Origin: Adiantum capillus-veneris | Taxonomy: Eukaryota; Streptophyta; Polypodiopsida; Polypodiales; Pteridaceae | Length of the DNA stretch: 64,000 bases | NCBI GenBank assembly: GCA_014529385.2 | Contig: CM043960.1 | Coordinates: 22,561,719 to 22,625,718, forward strand | Reading direction: 5' to 3' | In this document: in pieces, positions 48,193-61,406 of the stretch | How the letters are laid out: each line of letters opens with the position of its first letter | Position numbering within the stretch: position 1 is the stretch's first letter | Notes under the pieces: generated by a model | What the model was told of the DNA's origin: nothing | Seen by the model: only the letters and a program-made list of their open reading frames with translations | The model's database searches: none | Made by a program: the position numbers and the translations under genes

Positions 48193-48880
48193 ACACACTC
48201 TCATTGTGTGAAGTGCAAAGTGCAAGAGCTCCATCTCCTTCTCCAAGCTTGTTGAGAAGTTGAGAGCCTACACAAACACTCTTGGCTATGGAATACAAAT
48301 CCAACCAAGAGCCATGCTCCAATGCTTAAGATTTCCATATTCTCCATCTTCATTACTATGCTATTATGTATGCTAAGCATGAAGAGTGATGATAAGTGAG
48401 GAACTATTTATTTTTCCTATGAATGTTTCTTCTTCCTCTTCTCTATCCTCATTCCCCGCTAGCTCTGTCCACCTTTGAAGGTGTGAGGCCTTGGGATTGA
48501 GGCCGGGGATGGTTAATGCTTTTACAAAGATTATGTTATGCTCGTGATGTATGAAGTTTTCCATCTTCATTACATCACCTAGGTCACAAGGAACACAAAG
48601 ATTGTATTGTACCAAGTCTCTCTTGATGGGAGAATCTATAATACAAAAGCCTATTGGAGGGGGGACCGGCTCCACATAAATCCGGTCCTCAACTATTGTC
48701 ATGTTCTCTAATTCTCTCTCTTGCAAAAGTATTGTTCATGCCAAGTTAATTAAGTATAATGGTTATGTTGCTACCACTAATTAAGTTCACCCTCTTTGTT
48801 GTCAAAGTAGTCTCTTGAAAATGCTCACTCTAATTCTCTTAATTTTGCTATTCTTAAAGTTCATAGGCCATTTTCATTAC
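48193..48880 (+). repeat. 5' LTR of element D, 5'-truncated
   Basis: Matches 54789-55471 (from CATTGTGTGAAGTGCAAAGT to CCATTTTCATTAC) with scattered differences. The first 900 bp or so of the LTR is absent. Confidence 0.85.
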
Positions 48881-48882
48881 GT

Positions 48883-48894
48883 TGGTATCAGAGC
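48883..48894 (+). promoter_or_regulatory. primer-binding site, initiator tRNA-Met
   Basis: TGGTATCAGAGC sits 2 bp after the end of the LTR similarity. Confidence 0.9.
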
Positions 48895-49202
48895 TATTTG
48901 TTTCTCTTTTCTTGCTTAAGAAGAGAGGTCCTTAAGTTGTCCATGAAAGGTTGGTCCTGTTCATTGCAATAGTAAGTCGGGGCTTGTCTTTGGATTAACA
49001 ATTATTGAGCTACGGGCAAGCTCATCAAGAACCATAATCAATCGAGCAATGTTAGACCCCCTCTACTAGTATTTGCAATCAACAGTGTCTAAACCATGGG
49101 TGTGGCTGATTGAGAACTGATTTTTAAAGGTAAAGAAGAGTAGCGACTAAGGTTCTTGAGGGTACCAAAGCACAAAGTAATCTATACCTAAGTTTAATTA
49201 GC

Positions 49203-50640
49203 ATGGTTGACAATAATCAAGAGAGTAGAATGAACATTGATAACCTTGATTTTGCACATGAAGGTGCTAATGATGATGCCCCCATGTTTGTTAATTACCT
49301 TGTTACTAGGTTGCAGCAAGCTATGGGCAACCCTGCTTTGCAAGCCGAAGTTACTCAACAACTTCGTGCTTATGGGATTTCCCTTCCTCTCCAAGAGGAG
49401 AGAGAGCTTAGAGGCCTCTTGATGAGACCCCCAAAAGAAGACTCTCTCCCATAAGAGAGGAGGAATCCAAAGAATGAGAAAGAAGAGAATCCCTAAATTC
49501 CTCTAAAGATGTGGCTCCACTAAGACAACGATCTAGACGGTCGCCAACTCCTCCCAAGAGGAAACGATCAACCCATAGACCTTCTCCTTGTCACTCCAAA
49601 AGGGAAGAGAGGAAACAAAGGAAGAAAAGGGCAAGAAAAAGGTCATTCTCTTCTCCTTCTTCTTCACCTTCCTCCTCTTTTGATGAAAGCAACAACTATT
49701 CTTCTAGGGAATACAAGAGGAGATGACATCACAAATCTTACCCTGCATGGTGAAGGTCCCAAAAGCTCAAGAAGTTTAAAGAGGGAGAAAATTATCTCTT
49801 TTTTGACCTATGATGGCACCTTTGGTGCTATCGACAAAGTATTGGCCTTCATCCAACAATTTGATGCGGCCTTTGGAGACAAGGGCTTCACAGAGTCCTC
49901 CAAGCTACACCATGTATGCACTTCCAAAAATTGACTCGTCAATGGTGGTCTAGCCTTCGTGGAAATGACGAAGCCCCAAATACACGGAAAACTCTATGCT
50001 TTTCCATCATGAAGCAATTCATTGCAAGCGATACAAAGGACAAAGTGCTTACCGAATGGTGGAGTTTGAAGCTTCTCTCTCATGAGTCTGTCCACAAATA
50101 TGTAGACAAGTTTTAGGATTTACATGTCAAGGCTACTGTCTTCCAAAAGATAGACTTCGGCGAGAAAAAGCAACAATTTATGTGCGGGATTACCTGAAGA
50201 GATGACCGAGTATGTTAACTCCCAACGGCCTGGTTCTATTATCGAAGTAATCCACCACACTATGGTTGCTTTGCACATCAAAGTCCAACAAGGGGCTAAA
50301 AGGAATACTAAGCCCATGGAAAGCAAAGACAAAAGTGATACAAAGGGGAAAAACAATGCCCAAAATTCTTCCCAAGGCAATTCCAACAACAACAACAACA
50401 ACAACAACAATCGGTCCAAGGAGAAGGGAGTTTACAAAGGTAAAAATAAACTCTCTCCTAAAGAGCTTGAAGATTTTCGTAAAGACCACAGATGTTTCAA
50501 GTGTGGGGAGCAAGGACATGGCTATCGTTCTTGCCCCAAGAGAAATGCCCGCAATGAGACTCCTAGAGCTTCCACAATCGAAGCTCCAAAAGAGGATGCT
50601 CATTGCAAATGATCACGTCTCTCCTATGCTTGGGGAAAAG
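49203..50640 (+). pseudogene. element D gag
   Basis: ATG at 49203 (MVDNNQESRMN) opens a short frame. A Lys/Arg/Ser-rich segment follows (49511-49726), then capsid pieces FLTYDGTFGAIDKVLAFIQQFDAAFGD, RQWWSSLRG, KQFIASDTKDKVLTEWWSLKLLSHESVHKYVDKF. The nucleocapsid has one canonical knuckle, CFKCGEQGHGYRSC (about 50493-50534), preceded by an Asn run encoded by an (AAC)n repeat (50387-50411). Four frames are needed to read it. Confidence 0.82.
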
Positions 50641-51014
50641 TAAGGGAGCATGATGCCTTCGTCTTGTTTGATCCTGGCTCTACTCACAACTTCATATCAA
50701 CGGAGTTGGCCACTAAGTTGGGCATTCAAGCTTTCAAGAAGGGAGATAATGTAAGTGCCGATGTAGCTTTCAAGGGACAACAAGCCTCCGTTACTCTTTT
50801 TTTTGGGAAGTTGAGGCTTCATGTCCAAAGGTACGTCGACAAAGAAGACTTTTTCATCTCTCCTCTCCAACATGAGGATGTTATCCTAGGGGCACCATGG
50901 TTCAACCGCATGGCTGCCAACATGAAGCTCCTTGAAAGGAGAATTTACTTCACTTACAGGGAAAAGAGCATGTATTTAGATGCTGTGAGTCTGGTCGTAC
51001 TATACCACTTGTAA
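50641..51014 (+). pseudogene. element D protease
   Basis: VLFDPGSTHNFISTELATKLGI is the retropepsin active site. The consensus Asp-Ser-Gly has become Asp-Pro-Gly. DVILGAPWFNRM is the closing motif. One continuous frame of about 115 codons. Confidence 0.85.
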
Positions 51015-52057
51015 ATTCTCCTCCTTTTGCTAAATCAATGAAAAGCTCAGTTTTTGCATACATAATTTTTGTCAAAGAGTCCCTAAAAATTTCTAATGTT
51101 TCATCAAATGTAAATGATAGGAATGAAGAAGAGTTAAGACTTGTCTAATTTTCTAAAAGGATTCCAAGATGTGTTCATCGATTATATCCCTATGGAATTA
51201 CCTCCAAAACGAGGGGATGATGACCATCGAATTGAGATCCTACCAGGAAGCTCACCGCCTAACAAGCCCCCTTATCGAGTTTCCCAAGCTCAACAATACG
51301 AGGAGATCATGAGGCAAGTACAATAATTGGTAGACAAAGGGATGGTGAGGCCTAGCTCCTCTCCCTTTTGTTCTCCAATCCTTTTAGTGCAAAAGAAAGA
51401 TGGTACATACCGCATGTGTGTGGACTATCGAGCACTAAACTATATCACTATCAAAAATAGATTTCCCGTATCGTGGGTAGAAGATCTGTTTGATAAAGCT
51501 ATAAGTCTCTACCTACTTTAGTAGGATTGACCTTAAAAGTGGCTATCATCAAATAAGGATAGTGAATGAAGATATCCTAAAGATCGCATTTTGTACAACG
51601 TTTGGTCTTTATAAATATCTAGTCATGTCTTTTGGCTTGACTAATGCACCAGCCACGTTCAATCATTTAATGAAGATAATATTTAGACCCTACCACCAAT
51701 TCACTGGAGTGTTCTTTTAATGATATCATCCTCTACTCCAAGTCCTTGGAGGAACACAAGCAACATATCCAAGTGATTTTTCAAGCTTTGAGGGAGAACA
51801 AGATTTTTATCAATCAAAAGAAGAGCGAATTTTTCCTTGAAGAGATTCAATACTTAGGTCATATTATCTCTCAAGATGGTATCCGAACATATCTATCAAA
51901 GTTGGAGGTAATAAAAGCATGGCCTAATCCAAGGAATCTACATGAGCTAAGAATCTTTATTGGTATATGTGCATACTATAGACGCTTCGTAGCCAAATTC
52001 TCTCAAATAGCGGGACCATTACATGACTTAACAAAGAAGAATGTTAAGTACTTATAA
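51015..52057 (+). pseudogene. element D reverse transcriptase
   Basis: HRIEILPGSSPPNKPPYRVS, VRPSSSPFCSPILLVQKKDGTYRMCVDYRALN and TIKNRFPVSWVEDLFD open the RT. After a frameshift come [14 protein letters not shown] and [13 protein letters not shown]. The palm motif is destroyed: around 51710-51728 GVFF is followed by stops and only IILYS remains. QYLGHIISQDGIRT and GICAYYRRFV complete the thumb and connection. Confidence 0.88.
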
Positions 52058-52500
52058 ACTACTAAGGAGCAAAATGCTTTCGACAAACTCAAAGAGAAGC
52101 TTACCTCCCAACCAATCCTTATGCTTTTGGATCTCTCAAAGCCATTTGAGGTCCAATGTGATGCTTGTGGTGATTGCCTTGGAGCAGTCTTGCTTCAAGA
52201 AGGGCATGACATAGCATATGAGAGCCGAAGACTCAATGCCAATGAATGAGTCTTGGGCATATACAAAAAAGAGCTTTTAGTTGTTCTACATGTCCTAGAC
52301 ACATGGAAGCACCATTTAGTGGGGACTCCATTCATTTTGCAAACGGACCACCAAAGTCTCAAGTAATTCATGACGCAAACCAAGCTTTTCAACAAAAGAA
52401 TGAGGTAGGCAAATTTTCTTTCATAATTTTATTTTCATATTGCTCACATTGCTGGTAAGCATAATCAAGTGGCCGATGCACTTTCACGATGATCAAAAGT
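52058..52500 (+). pseudogene. element D RNase H
   Basis: FEVQCDACGDCLGAVLLQEGHDIAYESRRLN carries the first catalytic Asp. KKELLVVLHVLDTWKHHLVG, QTDHQSLK and HIAGKHNQVADALSR complete the domain, with stops at about 52248 and 52362. Confidence 0.85.
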
Positions 52501-53580
52501 CAATGCGATGTCTATAGCAACTCACAATGATCTATCTTCTATGATAGATGAGTATGCTACTGACCTTGACTTTAAAGATATAATGTCAGCCCTTGCCTTA
52601 GGGAAGAAAGAGGAACCATTCACCTTGCAGGATGGTTATCTTCTCCAGGAAATAGGCTATGTGTTACTCACTCCCTTCGTGAGAAAGCTATGTATGAATC
52701 CCATGCTCCTCCCTATGCGGGGCATAGAGGTATCCAACCTACTCTTCGAGGAGTAGAGACATACTTCTATTGGCCTACCATGAAAGTGGGCATACAAGAG
52801 TATGTTTCAAAATGTGTGGTATGCCAAAAGACCAAGTATGATAGAGGGAAGCATCTTGGATTACTCCAGTCATTGCCAATTCCTAATTCACCATGGGAGG
52901 GTATATCCATGTATTTTATCTTAAATCATAGAGGAAAGACCTAGAAGTCCCTTTCTACTTAAAGTACGTGGGAATATCTTCGTTGCGGATGAGTGTAGCC
53001 GTGACCTACAAGAATCATTCCAAAAGATTAAGGATGTTATATCCATCTCTCAACAAAGGCAAAAAGCTGTTGTTGTTAAGCATAGAAGGGCCTTAACTTT
53101 CAAAGAAAATGATTGGGTCTTACTTAAGATTCCCAAGGCTCCATTGAGGCAAACGATGGGCAAAAATCTTGCGGGCCATCAAAAGTATTATGCTAAACTA
53201 GCAAAAAGATACTATGGTCCTTTTCAAATCTTGAAGCCAATCAATGAGATGGCTTATCAACTCAAGCTGCCCAACCATTTACTCATACACAATGCTTTTT
53301 ATATGATCCTACTTAAGCCCTACAAAGGAGAGCCCCCAAGTGAATCAATTATTGAAGACTCTCGAGAAATCGAAGACCAAGAAGAGGTGCTACAACCCGA
53401 AGCTATCCTTCGACATGAAGACAAGGGACTATGACATGGTAAGATTATCCAACAATATCTTATTAAGTTCAAAAATTATCCTTTTGAAGATGCTAGATGG
53501 ATGCAAGGGATACAACTTAAGGATAGTATGAACCTTGTCAATGCTTACAATGCTCCATTAGAGTAAGCAAATGTACATAT
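52501..53580 (+). pseudogene. element D integrase ends and chromodomain-like tail; catalytic core lost
   Basis: The zinc-finger part is present (HAPPYAGHRGIQPTLRGVETYFYWPTM then CVVCQKTK) up to PWEGISMYF, where the core should begin. Sequence then jumps to the C-terminal domain: RRALTFKENDWVLLKI, YYAKLAKRYYGPFQILKPINEMAYQLKLP (a GPY/F-type motif), LHP-like contexts and finally LIKFKNYPFEDARWMQ, a weak chromodomain. About 150 residues holding the D,D,E triad are missing. Confidence 0.82.
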
Positions 53581-53849
53581 GCATGCTTACAATCATATTT
53601 GTGATGATGACGTCTCTCAAACACCAAGTAGAATTTGTCACTCTACTTGGGAGAATGAAATGGACTAAAGAGCAGACATGCTTGCAGCAGCTACATCTCC
53701 CAAGCACCAAATGGATTAGTCATCCATCTTGGAATGATGTTGTAGGGTAAAAAGGGATCCTCTACCCGCTAAGAAACATCGACGAATAACTAAGGCTTTC
53801 TCTTTTCTACCTCATAGTTGAGGACGATTATGATTTCAATAGACCAGAG

Positions 53850-55471
53850 ATTTCATAAAATCTAATATCTAATCAACCCAAAATGATTTTCTCATATTAA
53901 AACTGATCATTTAATGTGAGAGAATAAACGGGAACAAGGGGTAGAATATAGACATGTGCTTATGGATCTATCTCGACACGGGGCCAAAGTTAATGGGCCA
54001 AATGAGAGATGGTCTATCAAAGAGTAATGCTAGCTAATGGAGCTTGAAAGACCCTAAGGTTAGCTTCATTAAAGATCTCCAATGGTTAGTGTAAAAGTCC
54101 TTAGACCTTAGGTTAAGCTAGGTTCATGTTTTAAGTATTAATAATTAAGGTGCTTGACATGCTTGATAGCTAAGGCCTTGGCCAAGCTGGCCTTGTGCTT
54201 GAGGTATCCAAGTCCAAGTCAAAGTTGAGCCCTACAAAAATGGGGGCAAGCCTACAAGCTAGGGGCATGAGAGAGAGATAACCCATGCTCATGTTAAGCC
54301 TGTACCTATTGACTAAGGTGCTTGAGAAGCTTCCCCATGCTTGGAAGGTAAGGGCTTGAGGATCTTAAGTCAAAAAGGGTCCCTACGAAGAAGGGGGCGA
54401 GTCCCAAAGCTAGGGATAAGCTTGAATTGACCTTCTACTCACCCAAAGGGCACCCCTTCCTCAAGGGGCACAATGACACATGTCAAGTTCTCCCTATGCT
54501 TAGCCACATGGGGTGCTTGAATCCTATTGGCTAGGCTAAAGAGGGGTCCAATGAGCATTTGCTTATTTGATTAATTGTTTAAAGCATTTTCCAAGCCCTC
54601 TCTCTCAAAGGGGAAAGGAGGACACTTGTCCAAATGCTACCATGGTTGCTTGATGTGCATTATGCATGTGATTGACTAGGATTGCAAGGGTCTAATCAAA
54701 TGCAGGCATTAGTTACAAGGGGGGGTCGACCAAGGAAGCTGGGGGCAAGCTTGCAGGGTATACTCCCCCCCCCCAACACACAGACACACACACACTCACT
54801 CATTGTGTGAAGTGCAAAGTGCAAGAGCTCCATCTCCTTCTCCAGGCTTGTTGAGAAGTTGAGAGCCTACACCAACACACTTGGCTATGGAATGCAATCC
54901 AACCAAGAGCCATGCTCCATTATTAAGCTTGTCATCTCCATCTTCATTACTATGCTATTATGTATGCTAAGCAAGAAGAGTGATGATAAGTGAGGAACTA
55001 TTCCTATGAATATTTCTTCTTCCTCTTCCCTATTCCCATTCCCCGCTAGCTCTCTCCACCTTTGAAGGTGTTTGAGGCCTTGGGACCGAGGTCGGGGATG
55101 GTTAATGCTTTTACAAAGATTATGTTATGCTCATGATGCATAAAGCTTTCCATTTTCATTGCATCACCCAGGTCACAAGGAACACAAAGATTGTATTGTA
55201 CCAAGTCTCTCTTGATGGGAGAATCTATAATACAAAAGCCTATTGGAGGGGGGACCGGCTCCACATAAATCTCTGGTCCTCAACTGTTGTCTTGTTCTCT
55301 AATTCTGTCTCTTGCAAAAGTATTGTTCATTCCAAGTTAATTAAGTATAATGGTTATGTTGCTACCGCTAATTAAGTTCACCCTCTATGTTGTCAAAGTA
55401 GTCTCTTGAAAATGCTCACTCTAATTCTCTTAATTCCGCTATTCTCAAAGTCCATAGGCCATTTTCATTAC
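53850..55471 (+). repeat. 3' LTR of element D, about 1.6 kb
   Basis: The last 680 bp match the 5' LTR, and the first 700 bp match the fragment at 3527-4749, so the LTR spans both. The start (near TCATAAAATCTAATATCT) lacks an obvious TG and is set by where similarity to 3527 begins. Includes a short poly-C and CA-rich stretch at about 54763-54795. Confidence 0.75.
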
Positions 55472-55867
55472 ACACACAAAAACCATTAATTATGTACTAT
55501 ACAAACTTCATTGCTTCAAAAGATCTTGAGAGACAATACCATGAGCTTTGCTTGCCTTTTTGCCATTTATGGGCGAAGGCACTCAAATTGAACCACAATC
55601 TAGATCTTGGAAGAACATGTACATGGCCAACCAACCAACAATCAACGTGAACAAACTCAAATTTTACAAGGATGAAATAACTCCTACAAACAAAAACAAC
55701 ACTATCAATTGACACATACTCCACACTAAATAATTAAAGAAAAATTCCACTATAAGATCAACCTTGATCTCCCCAATGTTGGACTACCAACATGATTCAC
55801 CGTTTCATCTCCAAGACGGTAACTATCTCAAATGAGGAGTACCATTCATTTATACATAGCTTGAATT
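55472..55867. other. spacer between elements D and B, nothing recognised
   Basis: About 400 bp without a recognisable domain or repeat. The minus-strand frame 55724-55497 has no known features. Confidence 0.5.
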
Positions 55868-56101
55868 ATTTGGTAGAGTCAGGGAACGGGTTTGTTGGTC
55901 CAATAGGAAAAGGGTAAGAGTGATCGCCGATGAGAGGCGCACTCTAACTGGAACATTCGATGGTTAGTTGGATAAGCATGGGCACCCAAGTTTGAATGGG
56001 CGAGCTCATATAAAAGTCACCTAAACCTAAAAATCACTCCTTCTCTCATTTGTGCAATTGAAGAGTGCTCTTGCTCCATCTCCATCTTCTTCTTCATCTC
56101 C

Positions 56102-56176
<75 letters not shown>

Positions 56177-56394
56177 TGATCGAGTATTACGATGGCACGG
56201 TGGTGGCGAGGCGGTAGCTCCCTCTTCTTTGCGGCAAGGAATCCTCCACGAAGGCGAGCGTAGGGCAGTGAGTGACACACCCTTTCTCCCTTGAGCTTGC
56301 TAGATTAATATGGTTGTGTGCTTGCAGCCATTTGTGGCTCGCACACAGTGTACGGCAAGTCCTTTTGCTTTGACACGTGTGACAGACCCGCACA
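55868..56394 (+). repeat. 5' LTR of element B, lacking its first 60 bp or so
   Basis: Similarity to the solo LTR begins at TATTTGGTAGAGTCAGG, corresponding to about position 57 of the full LTR. The end GACAGACCCGCACA abuts the primer-binding site. It contains a TATA box (56009-56016), (GT)n (about 56104-56150) and (GA)n (about 56151-56176). Confidence 0.85.
56009..56016 (+). promoter_or_regulatory. TATA box of element B LTR
   Basis: TATAAAAG at the same place within the LTR as in the solo LTR. Confidence 0.55.
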
Positions 56395-56398
56395 TTTT

Positions 56399-56416
56399 TG
56401 GCGCCGCTGCCGGGGA
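56399..56416 (+). promoter_or_regulatory. primer-binding site, tRNA-Asp
   Basis: TGGCGCCGCTGCCGGGGA begins 4 bp after the LTR end. It differs at one position from the complement of the plant tRNA-Asp 3' end that is used by several Athila-type plant Ty3 elements. Confidence 0.85.
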
Positions 56417-57143
56417 GATGCTTTGCATTAAGCTCAAATAGCACTCTATGCTGCTTTGTGGTGCAATTTGAGATGTAGGAAAGGTAGAGAAAGAAGGTGT
56501 GTGGCTGTTGAGAAGGATTTGTGAACTTTGCTTTTGTTGTAGTGTACTGTTTTCTGTTAATAAGGTGTTGCAATGTACTGTTTTCTGTTGATAAATTGTT
56601 AGATTTAAGGTATTAGATCTATAATGTTAGATCTGTAAGGTGTAGTAAGTAGATGTGTTAGTTAATTAGTCGATGTAGTACTGTGTTAAACAATGCGTAA
56701 CAATAGCTGTGTTAGTTGCAAGTAGGTAGGTTAGGTGTGTGTGTGCGCACGCCACGCGGCCCTGCGGTGACCTTATCCCAAAAAAAATTAAAAAAAAAAA
56801 AAAGGAAGGACAGGATCGGGAACATTCCCCAAGCCCAAGCCCAAGCTCAAGCCTCAGTCACCCTTTGGACTTACTTATTTTAACCTCATGCTTAAGTAAA
56901 AATCGACCCTTTTGAGGACCATCGGAGCTTCGGATAACCGAACGCTGTGTTGTAAAGCACACCACAAACCCCTGAGTGATACGCTCATTTTGAGCTATCA
57001 CATGCTCTAATCCAAAAACCGATCGTGAAAATACATTAAAAAACATAAAAAAAAACGAGTGAAAACGGGGTGCAAAATGCCCAAAAACTTAAGCGGTTAA
57101 CCTTCGAGGGTATTCACTGACGCTTGTAGGGTTCCAAAGGCAC
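56417..57143 (+). other. element B 5' leader
   Basis: Non-coding stretch of about 730 bp between the primer-binding site and gag. It includes a short array of TTAGATCTRTAAGGTGT-like repeats (about 56600-56645) and a run of A near 56785-56800. Confidence 0.55.
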
Positions 57144-58230
57144 ATGCATCTGCGCTCTAGTCGTGTGCTAGAGGCTGAGCAACTAGCAAGCACTTCGACT
57201 TACGCGGGTTCCCAATACCCACCTACCTTAGGTTCCGGGCCCTCGGCGGGGACCCAAGGTAGTACAACCCAAGACCCAAACATAGCAGCTAGTGACTCTT
57301 CATCTGACTATGATATTATGGAAGGGAATCCTACACCAAACCCCGAGAAGTAAACAAAAACGTACCTATCTAGGCCCCACAGCCTAGATCTAGTGTGTTT
57401 ATTCGCTTTACAGAAACCTTTAGTAGAGCTACTCGCTATGGACCTGCGGGGCTAGTGAAGTTAACGAAGGTGAGGGAGAGGTAGATTTGACTTTGGTATC
57501 TCTATACTCCCCAAGAGTGTCCACATCAATATCCTGCCCTCTGCTTTCATGGAAAACCCTACAAAGCAATCACTCCCCGAAGTTCTACTACCCGATGGTA
57601 GGAGTCTTACAGAGGTGCAAGAAGTTGAGCGCTATATGCAAACTGCTAGGGAGAGGGAAATCGAGAGTTTCCTAGAACAACACTGAGCCATGAAGGGAAA
57701 GACCCCTGGGACAACATGCATATCAATCGAGCAATCGAGTGCTCCTGAGTTAGTAGCAATGTGGGTCAAACTCTGGGGAACAACAATGCTTCCACCTCAA
57801 GGGAAAACTCTAGTACACCGAGCCTAGAAGTGTTATTTCTCAATGAAATTTGAGAATATGACCTACAAACTGAAACCTTGACTAACCTGTACACGGGTTA
57901 CACATACCATATAGGTTGGTTAGAAGTTGTACAATCTACTTCTAGCGCCACAAGTCCAGAGGAGCGGCAACAGATGGTCTGCAATGTCATCCATAGCATC
58001 ATCCAATCGGAGAGGCAAAACCGAGGGATTAACATTCCTTCAACACGCCTTATGTGATTCTTGAATACGGGCAAGGCCAGACAACCGACACTATCACAGA
58101 TGGAAACTCTTTCAGTGAGTCCAATGGACCCTTCATATATTGTGTCGCCTGGAGTTTGGTACAGTCTGAACCCACAAGTAGTAGTTTTACTTTCCAAATC
58201 TAGCTTATCTTTCCCTTGATGACACCACGG
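57144..58230 (+). pseudogene. element B Gag N-terminal region
   Basis: ATG at 57144 (MHLRSSRVLEAEQ) matches the Gag start of element A at 13834. In shifted frames PSAGTQGSTTQDPNIAASDSSSDYD, then LPDGRSLTEVQEVERYMQTAREREIESF correspond to A's conserved helix. The rest is broken by many stops. No known domain. Confidence 0.7.
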
Positions 58231-58235
58231 CTACC

Positions 58236-59406
58236 ATGCCTACCCCAATGATGAGCATGCCAAGAAACAGGCCATGGACCTTATTTGTTAGTAAAGCAGC
58301 GCTACATGGTAGCTTAATGCCTGCAACAATACCTACAAGTGTGTACCAATCGTATACACCTATGGATCCCCGTACTCATGTAGCCCCTACCCCTCCCATT
58401 GTTTCAACAATCTATGCTCCACAACCACAACACCCAAGCTCTTGTTTCAATGGGACCATACCGGCTAGCATTAACATGTCACATTTGATGTTTGCTATGC
58501 CTAGGGCCACACATATGAACTTTGGGCCACCACATGGCACAACACCGTGCCAAACTTGGAACCCAAGGGCTTCCTATGCACCAAGCCCAATGCCAATACC
58601 TACTCCACATGTAGTCTCTGGAGCGCCTTCACCCACGGTGCCTGCTCACTTAGGTGACTTGGCAACATTTGCTCAAGCTATCAATCGATCTATTGCTGAG
58701 AATATGCATAACACGCCTGATAGAGAGCCTAGAAGTAAGGTAGTACAAATAGCCAAGCTCACACAAAAATTTAGTGGAGACGGGGTGTGAGAAAGCATAT
58801 CGAAGTGTTTGAAAAAATATGAAATTCTCTAGGAGAACACAATGACCTGTATAAGAGTAATGCTTTAAGCCTAACCTTAAGTGGGAAGGCTTGGGATTGG
58901 TATAGAACTGTAAGGGTGGAAGAAAAAACAATTTACCCTACTCTTAGGAGATTGTTCTTGAAAGAATACATACAAGAGGGAGTGCTTTGGGGTGTAGCCT
59001 CTCAACTCCAGAAAGCCCAATGAGAGGAAGGACAATCGGTGAGAGACTTTATTAGTTACTTGAAGCATTTGAATTCTCGTTGTAATTCGAATGAGCTCTT
59101 CAATAATAAATCAATTGCTTGATAGATTCATTAGGGGATTACGACATGAGGATATCTACAATGGCCTAGTCATTAGAGGTATCACCACTTGGGAAGCAAC
59201 ACCACCAATGCGATTTAATTGGAAGATAATTTATTGATTCAAGAAGAAAGAGTGTCTGTTGAGCCTAAATCTACTAGCTCGCAAGCATCGGGGCATCAGC
59301 CAATGACCCTAAGGCCTAATGCTAAGGAGCCAAAGATAGCTGAGATGACTTTAGCAGATCTCACCAAGGCCATTCAAGAGACAATTGTGCTCCACAAAAC
59401 AATCAT
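58236..59406 (+). pseudogene. element B Gag capsid region
   Basis: Frame 58236-58790 gives the Pro/Met/His-rich part, with NFGPPHGTT and AQAINRSIAENMHNTPDREPRSK as in A. Beyond 58790 the capsid proper is spread over several frames (SGKAWDWYR-like context, LLDRFIRGLRHEDIYNGL, GITTWEA). It is more damaged than the A copy. Confidence 0.78.
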
Positions 59407-59602
59407 ATGTATCCAAGAAGGGAGCAACAATGGTGCTCAATATGTTATGGTCCGCATATTACCAGTGAATGCCCTACTTTTAGAGTAAAACTCAATGGGA
59501 ATTGCAATGCCTGTGGGAGGTATGGTCATCAAGCTAAGGATTGCATAGTATTTAAGCGTGAGATGGCCAATAGACCAACCTTAACATGGACAGACACACC
59601 TC

Positions 59603-59946
<344 letters not shown>

Positions 59947-59948
59947 CA

Positions 59949-59960
59949 TGGTATCAGAGC
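59949..59960 (+). promoter_or_regulatory. primer-binding site of element F, initiator tRNA-Met
   Basis: TGGTATCAGAGC two bases after the LTR end. Confidence 0.92.
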
Positions 59961-60936
59961 TTAGCGCTGGCAGGCAGACATGCCGCCTCTCACAATATTG
60001 TTGTTTTGCGGCGTCTAGGCGCAACAAATCTGGCAGCATATCAAAAGGCTTAGTGGAGGATCCCAGGCGGGCAAGAGCAGTTAGCATATCAAAAAACTGC
60101 ATAGACAGTGCATCTTGGAACTTCATCCGATAGCAAGGTGTTTTCTTCCCCATAGCGTCTCAGAACGTTGTTCGTTCGACAGTGTGCCAAGCACGTGCCT
60201 GCGGGCATCTCAAAACGTGTTGCAGAGGTGGTTGAAGGCGCAGGTCACAGAGCCGGCATTGATCTGCTCATTGGTTTCCAGGAGTCGATTGTTTGCACAC
60301 TACAGACTCATCATTTTTTAAAGGTTTTGATTACAAATCTCCTATTGAAGCTAGGGTTCACACAAATGGCCACGATTTTCTTGCATATCAAAAGCGTTGT
60401 CGACAGTTGGACGTTATTCAAGAGAGTGGGCAGTCACACAAAGCGAGTGTTTCTTCGGTCTTTCATCGGCAAAGGCAAAATTTTCAGCCTTCTGAGTTTG
60501 ATATCACCAAATCGATCCACATTCTTCTATGATGCATTTCTCAATAAGGAGTTTATCAAAACGTTGCAGTTCATTGCACTCACACAACTGATTGAAGATA
60601 TTGCTATGTCTACAAGATGCAACTACAAACTGCCTTCAAAGAAAATTTTCTTCGAGCACTTGGTCCATCGCCAACACAACGTACAAAAAGTATTTTTCCC
60701 TGTTAAGTGTCATGGGTTTATTTCAAATTTGGTATGTTGTCAACATCAATTTCAAAGCCTTGTTTTAGCCTCTCAGTTGTCGGTTACTGTCATGCTAAAA
60801 ACTTTGTACGGGTTATAAACACTGCCACAACATAAAAAGTGGTAAGACCACCCTTTGTTGTTTGGTTGAGTTCTGGTATGTCTGACGTTGATGGTTGTTT
60901 GAGGGAAGTGCACACACACACCTATGTTATTGTCAA

Positions 60937-61048
60937 GGGGGGGGGGGGGGGGGGGGGGGGGGGCTTCTACTCATGGTTTCAGGTGATTGGACTCTACCAT
61001 GGTCTGTATCAAGTCCATAGTCAGTGGTTTGGGCTTGAGGGGGGGGGT
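60937..61048 (+). repeat. poly-G run and polypurine tract of element F
   Basis: 27 consecutive G at 60937-60963, and a second G-rich tract (GAGGGGGGGGG, about 61037-61047) immediately before the 3' LTR. The latter is the expected priming site for second-strand synthesis. Confidence 0.85.

Positions 61049-61406
<358 letters not shown>

Larger units (their letters stand above)
48193..55471 (+). mobile_element. element D: Ty3 chromovirus, degenerate
   Basis: A partial 5' LTR, an initiator-Met primer-binding site, gag, protease, RT, RNase H, integrase remnants, a chromodomain-like tail and a longer 3' LTR are in order. The 5' LTR keeps only its last 690 bp; its front is replaced by the microsatellite-rich PP7/eL24 module. 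The integrase catalytic core is missing. Stops and shifts are frequent. It is distinct from element C in Gag, primer-binding region and LTR. Confidence 0.85.

Noticed and set aside
60168-60818. 216-codon frame inside element F as a captured gene
   Set aside because: No recognisable domain, overlapping alternative frames and no second copy; kept only as part of the element.
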